A model generated the notes under the pieces. The model saw only the letters and a program-made list of their open reading frames with translations, made no database searches and was not told the DNA's origin. A program made the translations under genes and the position numbers. From the NCBI GenBank assembly GCA_023055425.1, contig JALGPY010000010.1, forward strand, positions 19,069,363 to 19,133,362: 64,000 nt of DNA, in the 5' to 3' direction. The DNA comes from Linanthus parryae. Taxonomy: Eukaryota > Streptophyta > Magnoliopsida > Ericales > Polemoniaceae. Position 1 is the stretch's first letter. The number at the start of each line of letters is the position of its first letter. Below, in pieces: positions 55,231-64,000 of the stretch.

Positions 55231-57103
55231 ATAATTTTTTAATGAAATTAAGGTGAAATTTTAGTTCCCTGTCCTTATGATTCCATGTCCTTATGGATTT
55301 ACCTTCTCTTTTCCCCAACATTTAGCTTAGCATGCCAATTAGAACATTGCAATTGTTTCCTTCCTGTCACATTTTTAACTGCCATCGCAAATAAAATGTC
55401 ATTGTAGAATGGGACAGTAAAACCTATTTGGCAAAAAAACAATTCAGTAAATACATCTGTTATCTGATTTCTATGAAGTGACACAAAATATTTTCATAAA
55501 AAAGGTAGAAGCTTCTAAGACTTCTTCATGTCATTGAACTTTTAAGAATAGTGTGTTGCGCAATTTGAAAAAATACAATCTATAATGGTGTTAGAATACC
55601 ACTTGTTTGAACCATCGCATGGTTGTTAATGATTTTTGTATTTGATGCTGGCAAAATTCTCTGCCTCTTTTGGGATTGCTGGGGCGCGAAAATTTTTAAT
55701 TGTGCTTGAGAGTTATGTACCTGTTTACCCTCTGACGCTTCACATGTACGTGTTTACTTTTTCTTGGTAGGTGCGATTCGTTGGATATAGATCCAATTTT
55801 CAATTTTTTTGATGATGATTTCGATTTGTTTTTTCCTATTCCTGGTGGTATCAAGATACCACTGTGTCGGGATATCTTATCTGTCTCCCCAGAAAAATTA
55901 ATATCACCAGAAATAACTTTAATCTCAATTCTCGTTTTTTCTTCTTTCCACTCGGACGACCCCGGCTACTCGGCTTCTTGTATCTAAAGTGATTTGTGTA
56001 TCTACCCCAATGACACTGTTTTTTTGTACCATTATGGAAGACGATCCAGGTAAGAAATGTTGTGCTTGAGAGTTATGTACCTGTTTACCCTATGACGCAT
56101 CACATAGATCACATTTGCGTTTTCTATTCTCAGATTGTTTGTGAATATACCCTCTCCTTTATTCAGCGTCAAGGCTTTCATACCAATTTCTACGCAATTG
56201 TTGGCTTCCTTCCACATCGGTTGGCATGAGGGCCATGTTTATTAACTCAGTAGAGCGATAAGAGAAGTGTTCAAAAATCCTAACCCCTGGAATTAGTAAC
56301 AAATTTGATGAAGTAATACTGGTGATCTAATTCTTTCAACATTGTGCCCCAAATTATCCATTATACCTACAAATGAAGTACCGAAGTCCCATCAGGAGAC
56401 CACGAAACACAAGCAATTAAGTACTGACTATACGGCATCTCCAGTCCCCCGGCAAGCTAAAACACAGACTTTGACTTTCCAACTAATCACTTGCAATGCA
56501 TCCAAAAGGAATACAGATGCTAACAAGATATTAAGTAGCCATCAAAATTGATGTAAACTACACCAGTACCAACCAAATTCGATCAATTTTAAAATAAAAA
56601 CCCCAAATAATATCTCAAGAAACATATTACACGCAATTTCGTTTCAAATTTCACCAAGCCTGCTTCAGTATTTGCTTGAACATCTTACATCGGTCTGATA
56701 TCTTTAAGTGTGTAGATCGTAATCAAAGCCCAAAGTTATCTCAAATTCGTAATAACAATGGTCGGAGACAGTCCTTTAGAAACAACAAAAGACAAAGTGT
56801 AAAATTGATTCACCTTGAAATAACACAGTGCTTGGATATGAGAAACTTCTTAATTGGCTATAAGGTTACCCTTTGTGGTTTACGTTGCTGCGAGGGAACC
56901 CTCAATCACCGCCTATGCGGAGGCCTGAATCGACTGCAAACGAACACCGACTTGGAAGCATAGAGGCGGTGAGGGGGAGAGAGCAACACCCAATTGGAAG
57001 CACAGTGGCGGCGAGGAGAAGAAAGTGTTTTTGCTGGGATGCTAGGTTTCATCGACATGTTTAGGGGAAGAAGGAAGCGATGTACGGTGAATACGGTTGC
57101 GTT
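55231..57103. other. Spacer with a 46-bp direct repeat, no gene confirmed
   Basis: A 46-base block at 55,700-55,745 recurs at 56,060-56,105 with two mismatches. Between them a 68-codon frame (55,781-55,987, [20 protein letters not shown]) has no recognised domain. At 57,060-56,900 the minus strand has a Ser/Arg-rich start (MSMKPSIPAKTLSSPRRH) that could be a transit-peptide fragment of a captured or decayed gene. None is strong enough to call. Confidence 0.35.
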
Positions 57104-58403
57104 ATGAATGAAGTCCTTAAAATATAAATGTTATATTCTTAAATATCCCTAGTCCATTATATTGATTAATGGGACGATCAACTATAGACTAGTTTGTGGA
57201 TAGATTGATATGGGGATATCAAGTCTAACACATGGGTATGCATTAGGAGTAATGGCATACGAGATTGACCCACAACGAGAAGGCTACATTAGATTATGTC
57301 AACGTCACAAGTGCTTCTCGTAGTGCTAATGGTATTTTAGTCCTTAGAATTTAAGTCACTAGATACTCTAGTTGTAAAATATCATGCTTTGATATTATCA
57401 AACGTTGCGCCTTAACCGGGTTACTATAAAGATAGTTATCGGGCATGATAGGAAGCAAGCTGAGAGATGGTAGTGATGTAGAGAGGATTTGTCCCTCCCA
57501 CATAATGGGAGTAAATATCCATGGTCCACCCGGGGGATGGTGCATATAGAATGTCTTGCCAGACCTAGATAAATGAATATGGAGATATTGATGTTATCTG
57601 CTGAGATAAGCATATTCCCAGGATCGAGTACTATGGATTTGATATACGAGTCTGACACTTATGTCTCGTGTCCAATCCGGATATGGAGACAAATAGATAA
57701 TACAATGCGGTAACATTAGGCACAAGGTTTCAGATCACTGACTATTTCTATTAGTTGGGTGGCATGGCTAGACACCGCTCCATGTTAGTAAAGAGTTACT
57801 ACCAACTAAGTATAAACATATTGGGTCACACACCATATGAATTAAAATGGACATGGAATTAATTAGTAGGAATAATTAATTAAAATGATCAAAACGCTAC
57901 CACATGCAAAGTTAGTAGGACTACTTTGCAAAGGTGGACTAATCCGTGTATGGACATGATTATATTGGGGCAAGTTTGTAGTTAATAAGGAGTTATTAAC
58001 TATAAAAGGTCAAACTTAGCTAATTATTTCTCATGATCTGTGAATAAGATAAATAAGAGAGCAAGGAGAGAGACCCCAAGAGGAGGTGTTGCCCCATACT
58101 GTCGACCTATCCATGCCGTCGGCCTCCATGGGTAGTTCGGCCACCTATGTTCTGTTTTGCGTGATCTTTTCGCCTCCTTGTTCGACGTAGCTAGCACTTG
58201 ACGTGGAGAAGGATTGAAGCTACTAATCCAAGGTTTGAATACTCGTAGAGACGAAGACACAATTCTTTTTAGTGATCACAAAAACTAAGGTACATATTTT
58301 TCTACCTTTGTCATGTTATGATTGCTTGCCTGTGATCCCCGGAGGGATTTGAGAAGGATAAAAGTTTATTATTCCGCTGCGTAAACTGCATCAAAACCTT
58401 ACA
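57104..58403 (+). repeat. Angela-like LTR, 5'-truncated
   Basis: Starts at ATGAATGAAGTCCTTAAAAT, about 100 bases into the family LTR, and runs to AAAACCTTACA. TATAAAAG lies at 58,001-58,008. No internal region follows; it abuts the Athila-like protease. Probably a truncated solo LTR. Confidence 0.8.
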
Positions 58404-60090
58404 ATTTCTTGAATATGGAAAATGGCATTACATTGATACTTTCCCACATATCACATAAAGCCAAAAATGTCATGGAATCACCCAAGGTGACTTGAATCAA
58501 GAAAATCCCTGGATCTTTGATCGTCCTAGGTAAGCCCTTCAATACGCACTATGATTCTTCAGCAGTCAAACAAATTTTCTCGCAATCATCTACTCGTCTC
58601 TTTCATTTCAAGATATCCTTGAGGAACTTGGCAAATGTAGGCATCTTGTACAATGCCTCAGCAAATGGGATGATAATTTCCAGCTTCTTAAATATCTCAA
58701 GGAATTTCAGGAATTCTTTAGCATTATTTCTCTTCCTTGTTCTCAAGGGGTATGGAAGTGTTGGAGAGATTGGGATGTGCTCAGTGCGTACCTCTTCTTT
58801 TTCTTTCTGTACATGTGCATATACCTTTCTAGATTGAGCCCTCACTTCCGCATCATCATCAAATATCTCATGATCCATGGCCTTAGAGGCGGTGGAACAT
58901 GCATGTGTGGGTTAAGGGGGGGGGGGAGGGGGTCGGTGAATGTCTTACCACTTCTGGTCGTGACTGCTTCGATCGGAAACTTATTCTCTACCCAAGTGTT
59001 ACTAGTTCCAGCTGGGGTTGGTGTAGCCAACTAAGTTACAATCTATCCCACTTGTTGTTCCATAGTCCTAGTGCAACTTTTGTAGTCTGTAAATCAGCAA
59101 CCAAATATGGCATCTGATCCATGAACTGGTTGACATTCCTACCCACTTGTAACATCATGCACTTGAGTTCGTCCACTTCACTATCTTTCCTTGATTGTTG
59201 TGCTGCCTCTTCATGCTGGATATGGGCTAGGACTGCTTTAATCTCTGATTCAGGTGACTTTGATAATTTCTACCCTTCCCCTAGCTGAGATTCTTTCTTA
59301 GCAATTTGCTTCATCAACTGATATGCCCCTTCTTTTTCAACCTTGAACAAGAAACTTCCTCTAGCTTCTCTATCCACACAATATTGGTTTTCATGGCGTA
59401 AACCGTGGTAGAATACCTGAACAGTCTTGTAATCTTCAAAATCATGGTTATGGCATCTTCTCAACATCCTCACGAATTGTTCCCATGCTTCCACTAGGGT
59501 CTCCCCCTTTTGCTGTTCAAAACTCAGAATTTCAGCTTTTAACTGAATCACTCGGTGGACGGGATAGAATTTCTCCACGAATTCTTAAGCACACTGATCC
59601 CACGTGGCACTGGAATTTGACTTCCGAGCCTCCAGCCAGGCAGCAGCTGCGCTACTCAGGCAATAGGTAAAAAACTCAAGATGGAAAGTGTCTGAGCTGA
59701 CATCCTTATATATCATAGTATGACAGAACGCATTGAACCTCCCGATGAACTCTATTAATATTCTTCGTTCCCTCCGTGGAACTGAAATAGGTTTTGGGCT
59801 GTTTGGATAGTGGTGGCCTGAAGCTGAAAGGTTTCTGCCTAAATGTTTGGCACCCTGATGGCTGGGCTGTTCCCAGCTATAGAAGCCTGAAAACCTGTGA
59901 CAAGAGATATTCCCGATTGATTGTAGATGGTCTGGCTCTTGCAAGACTCAAATTATGCCGTCAATTTAGCCATCTTTTCTGTGATTTCCTCACGAGTCCT
60001 CTGCTCTGCAGTAGTACTCTCTGAGTTCTCGCTTTCTGAGTGTGAGGAGTCCTTGGATGAGGATATGATCTCTTTGATGTTTCCACCCAT
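58404..60090 (-). pseudogene. Athila-like gag and protease start, broken
   Basis: Minus strand from MGGNIKEIISSSKDSSHSES (ATG 60,090). Capsid: SDTFHLEFFTYCLSSAAAAW, LEARKSNSSATWDQ, MEKFYPVHRVIQLKAEILSF, EAWEQFVRMLRRCHNHDFED, FYHGLRHENQYCVD. Later EAVTTRSGKTFTDPLPPP and FLEIFKKLEIIIPFAEALYK lead to protease. There the DLGAS active site reads DMWES (near 58,440), and the frame is cut after FSIFKKL by the Angela-like LTR. Several stops and shifts. Same lineage as the remnant at 15-17 kb. Confidence 0.82.
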
Positions 60091-60235
60091 CTTGTATATA
60101 CCTGCTCACGAAGATCACATACACAAAAAAGGATCACATCAACTAAAAAAATAAAGTAAACAAAATAAATGAAAGGAACTGAAAATAAAATATATCCTAA
60201 TTTAATTATTTATCTCACTAATAATACCGTTAATT

Positions 60236-60252
60236 CTCCGGCAACGGCGTGA
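60236..60252 (-). other. Primer-binding site, Athila type
   Basis: The minus strand reads CACGCCGTTGCCGGAGAA, close to the TGGCGCCGTTGCCGGGGA site of Athila elements. It lies between the LTR end and the gag ATG. Confidence 0.75.
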
Positions 60253-60258
60253 AAAACT

Positions 60259-61650
60259 TGACGCGCCTAAATTACGCGTAGTGCGCAAGTATACGGTCAA
60301 GTAGTATATTGGAGTATTTGAGACTCCGAGTTTTCGAACCCATGGGGAATTGAACATTTATTAGCCATTGGTTAATCAACTTTGAATATAAAGAAACCGG
60401 TAATAAGGGTTTGATTGATTATAAGTTTTCCACCCATAACCAAGTGGCTCTAAGTAACTACTAAACGTAAATATCCAAATGAATGAACTATTAATATGAA
60501 GAAACTAGGTGATCTGTGATCCCTAGGGTACTCAATTAATTCTGGATTTGGTTCACAACACTCTACTCTTCATTTCTTGATACCAGGTTATACTCGTTAT
60601 GCATATCTCAGAATAATGCATCACACTTCAATGTAATGGGCACTTAATCCTCTCAGTCAAATACAGACTATCACATTTCTCTAGTTGCTATGTTGGAATT
60701 ATTCACAAAACATCTCTTTTCAATTCTACCAATTCTAACATAGTCAACCGAACCAAACCTTAATTGGTCATTCTTATTCCGTTACTTTTCAGTCTCAAGA
60801 ACGTCTACCTACTCTTGTGGACCTAGGGTTGATTTTTTTCATACACCCACCTAGGTAACTAGCATGCTATGGGTGATCAAGCCTCACATGATAAGGATTA
60901 CAAACTTGAGTAGAAGAATGGTTGAAAGAAAAAGTAGAAATTAAGTATTAATCATGAAGTGAATCCATAAATCTCGAAATCAACTAAGTGAAACCCTAGT
61001 TCTCCATAAACACCAAGCTATGAGTTTATCTATACATAAAATAGCTTAAAATAATATAAAACTCCATGAAATTAGTACAATAGATGAAGAAGAGGGTCTC
61101 AAACGGTGAAATCTCCACAAGAGTCGGTGAAGGTCTTCTCGTCGTTGCTCCCTTGCGTTCTCCTTCTATATCATGTCGTGCATATCTTTTATTTTCCCCA
61201 ACAATTCCTAAGTATTCTCCCATTTGTCATAAGTTAGCTCTAATTGCTTTTGAGCCCCAAAAGTTTTCCTCTTCCGTGGCATTTCGTACGAAATCACGGG
61301 CATTTCCTAAGAAATAGGCACATTTCGTACAAAATGTCTCTGGGCATCAAGCTTCCTTCATCTTTAATACTATCATCTTTGGATCTTCTCTCCTTGTATC
61401 GTTTGCTTCCAAAGTTCACGTTCGTCTTGATTCCCGCGGTGTTCCCTCCAAAGACAACCACAACTACACGTCGCGATCAAATCCAACAAATATAAAGCTA
61501 AATCATAATCAAACGTGTCCGGACGTATCTTTTTCTAAGATCCCTAAAAGTGATAAAACAATTATCCATATCAACAATTAAGATCCAAATATCCCGCATT
61601 TATTCACAAAACAGTGATCAAATATGCTCAAAGTATAGAACCTAATAGTG
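60259..61650 (-). repeat. 5' LTR of the Athila-like element
   Basis: The LTR end is TGACGCGCC on the plus strand (GGCGCGTCA on the minus). It contains the GTATACTTGCGCACTACGCG block usual at the Athila LTR end. The outer edge is uncertain, near 61,650, where Angela-like leader sequence begins. Confidence 0.65.
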
Positions 61651-61659
61651 CTATTAAGG

Positions 61660-62340
61660 AGGCGCACATGCTTGGATGCCTGGAGTAGAGGAAGGAAGCA
61701 CTTGGAGAACAACTTGGTGTTCTTGTAGTTCTATATATATTCTCATTGGCTTGGGTATATCAGTATGCTTAGGGGCCACATCCATGTCACGTTTAATTTT
61801 ATATTTTGTTTATGTTGATGTATTTGATGCATGTTTGAACGGTAAACAAGATAATAATTAAATATGGATCTTTCCATCAGAATTTCCCAATCCGTTTGAG
61901 TAGATCAGTTGATGATATCAACTAAAACAAGGTGGATCTTTCAATCGGGATTGCCCAACCCGTTTTGTTAGATCAGTTGATGAGATCAATTAAAAAAAGA
62001 AAATCCCTCAAACAAAAAAATAATAAGTTATTGACTTCTTTTTCTTGGTACTCGTCAAGACCTAAGTCAATTAAGTATTGGCTTGCCAAAGCAAGGTTCC
62101 GTGATTTATCATGGTAAGGCGCGATGGCATAAGCTAGTAATATGCATATACTACCTGAAATGTCTAACTTAACTAGGCTATTTCAACGGGATGGAAAAGC
62201 TTAGAGGCAAGTTAATTGGGAACTAGTCTATTTGATAGATTGTGAATAACGAGTGTTTCACCCAATTGTTCCAAGATTTACATTTGATGTAATTAGAAAT
62301 AGTTTCATACCTAAATAACTAAATTTTGGGTGACCAACCA
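61660..62340 (+). other. Angela-like 5' leader remnant
   Basis: Related to 19,280-19,850: TATATATTC.CATTGGCTTGG, CA.ATCCATGTCAC..TTTAATTTTATATTTG, a TAGATCAGTTGATGATATCA block present twice (61,900 and 61,968, an internal duplication), AAATCCCTCAAA, and GCGATGGCATAAGCTAGTAA. Non-coding. Confidence 0.65.
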
Positions 62341-62522
62341 ACGTTGGCTCAAAAGGAGGTGAAATATGGATATTGGCCAGCTAGAAAGATAAATGATATT
62401 TTTCCATTTTACTGGTGAGGGTCATTAATTCAATAAAAATAGTGGGAACCATGTTTAATAAAAGTCAATGTTAAATATGGTACAATATAACGATACTTGC
62501 ATATTTCTTTCTATGTTAGATA
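62341..62522. other. Short spacer before LTR
   Basis: Nothing recognised; it may be the end of the leader remnant. It abuts the LTR at 62,523. Confidence 0.4.
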
Positions 62523-63954
62523 TGTAGGGTTTTGATTCATAGATGCGCAACGGAAGCATAAACAATCATAAAACCATGCAAAACCCTCCAAGGATCACAA
62601 GTCAAGAGACATAACGATGGTAAGGGTAAGAATTCATAAACACACCTTAGGGTTCTCCTTTGATGACTTCAAACGCGAATTGTGTCACGTTCTCTATGGT
62701 TGATCCACGCCTAGAGTTGACCCTAGATCTCCCAAGTCCTTGGTGCTAGCGCGGAAGAGAAAGAGGAAGAAGAATCACGCAAAACGAGACCCAAAAGGAG
62801 GGTCTCGGCCTCCTTTGTGGTCGACGGGGACGGGGCGGCGGCAAGGGGGCGGTCGGCTCCCTTGTTGCTTGCTCTCTCTCCTTTTGTTCTCTCCCACTCT
62901 TCTGTTATGTTCAATAATGAGCATAAGTTATTGTGGGAAGGAAGGAAGGAAGGTCCTTTATATAGTCCAACAACTCCTTGTTAACTACCTAAAGGACTTA
63001 TTCTAGTCCTACTAGAATTCAATTTAGTCCCTTCCTTGCAAATTAGTCCCTACTAAGTTTGCAAGGGTTTGCAAAGTGATCCTTCTAATTAATTAATCTA
63101 ATTAATTAATTCCCAAATCTAGTTCAACTCTATGTAGCGTGTGACCCCATAGGTTCTATCTAGTTGGTAGCAACTATTTGCTAATATGGAGCGGTCTCTA
63201 GCAAAACATCCATTCTAGCCAACTAATAGAATAGTCATCTTGACAACCTTTGTACAAGTAATTGTCTCATCCCTTTGTCTCTATATCCGGATTGGACACG
63301 AGACATACAAGTCACACTCGTATATCCAATCCATAGTTTCTCGATCCATGGGAATAGCCTTATTCGTGCAAATAACATCAATATCCCATATTGATTTATC
63401 TGAGTCTGGCCAGACATTCTATAAGCACTGTCCCTTGAGTGGCCTAGGATATTTGCTCCCGTTATGTGGGAGGGACAAATTCTATCTACGTCCACTACGA
63501 TCTCTAAGCTTGCTTCTTATTGTATCTAGTACACGCCTTTATAACTACCCAGTTACGGTGTAGCGTTTAACGCTACCAAGATCACAATAATCCACAACTA
63601 GAATATCTAGTGACTTCAAGTCTAAGGATGACAATACCATTGCACCGCGAGAAGCGCTTGTGACTCAACATAATGTGTATGTAGCCTTCTCGGAGATGGG
63701 TCAATCCAGTGCAACATTCCCTAATGCACACCTATGTGTTGGATCGTGATACCTCCATATCAATCCAACCCCATACTAGTCTATAGATGATTGTCCCATT
63801 AATCATTATACTTGACTAGGGATATTTAAGATAAACAACACAACTGTAAATCTAAGGACTTCATTATATTAAATATCCAATAAATAATAAATGAATTTCT
63901 CGCCACAAATAATTCATACTAAACTAAATTGCCTCTAGTGCATCTATTCCAACA
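62523..63954 (-). repeat. 3' LTR of a minus-strand Angela-like element
   Basis: On the minus strand it runs from TGTTGGAATAGATGCACTAG to AAAACCCTACA, 1,432 bases, with TATATAAA at 62,964-62,957. It is closest to the 16,989 LTR. The sequence beyond 63,955 is the polypurine tract and RNase H end, so this is the 3' LTR and the body of the element lies outside the window. Confidence 0.88.
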
Positions 63955-64000
63955 GTCTCCCACTTGCACTAGAGCCAATCTGGCGCATCTCGTATGCCCA
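63955..64000 (-). pseudogene. End of Angela-like pol and polypurine tract
   Basis: The minus strand reads GIRDAPDWL, then a stop and CKW, the same C-terminal block as at 32,650-32,690. The purine-rich AAGTGGGAGAC, the plus-strand primer, follows. Confidence 0.75.

Overview
This is a stretch of plant nuclear DNA, almost certainly from an angiosperm, built almost entirely of nested and decayed transposable elements. The evidence is plant-only element lineages: SIRE-like, Angela/BARE-like and Athila-like LTR retrotransposons, an L1 LINE carrying RNase H, MULE, CACTA and Harbinger-type sequences. There are also CCCTAAA telomere-type motifs and spliced-gene-like AT-rich spacers. I see no intact host protein-coding gene, no tRNA or rRNA gene, and no open reading frame that looks functional. 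Nearly every coding stretch carries in-frame stops or frameshifts.

Layout. 1-5.3 kb: a Mutator-like (MULE) element with a broken transposase, an acidic accessory ORF, a 197-bp tandem repeat and clusters of a GACGAG/CTCGTC motif. 6.35-8.37 kb: a TIR element holding two LTR ends joined as a large palindrome. 8.9-14.7 kb: a degenerate SIRE-like Ty1/copia element with an internal deletion and a very long CTT microsatellite. 14.7-31.6 kb: a minus-strand Athila-like Ty3/gypsy remnant, split by an Angela-like copia element (16,989-31,182, flanked on both sides by ATGTA). That element is itself split by a second, better preserved SIRE-like element (19,857-30,052) with gag, pol and an extra third ORF. 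31.6-34.1 kb: a 3' Angela-like fragment with its LTR. 34.1-35.8 kb: a pseudogene with a Ulp1-protease-like end. 35.96-38.5 kb: a Ty3/gypsy LTR whose 5' part is triplicated, then its gag start. 38.9-39.4 kb: a foldback made of the same GACGAG motif. 39.4-45.6 kb: mostly unassigned spacer with a Harbinger-type MITE and a probable Helitron 3' end. 45.6-51.5 kb: a full-length L1-type LINE on the minus strand with a 17-bp target duplication. 51.8-54.3 kb: another gypsy LTR and gag. 54.3-55.2 kb: an Athila LTR piece and a CACTA transposase scrap. 57.1-62.3 kb: a truncated Angela-like LTR, an Athila-like gag/protease region with its LTR (minus), and an Angela-like leader piece. 62.5-64 kb: the 3' LTR of a minus-strand Angela-like element that continues beyond the window.

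How it fits together. The nesting gives a relative order: Athila first, then Angela into its gag, then SIRE into an Angela LTR, then a deletion that removed the Angela gag-pol and the start of the SIRE 5' LTR. The most unusual signal is a short palindromic word (about CAAGGCCTTGA) scattered tens of times through LTR, leader, coding linkers and 3' region of both SIRE-like elements. The GACGAG/CTCGTC word shared by the MULE and a foldback 34 kb away is a second one. All assignments rest on motif recognition by eye; no database search was run.
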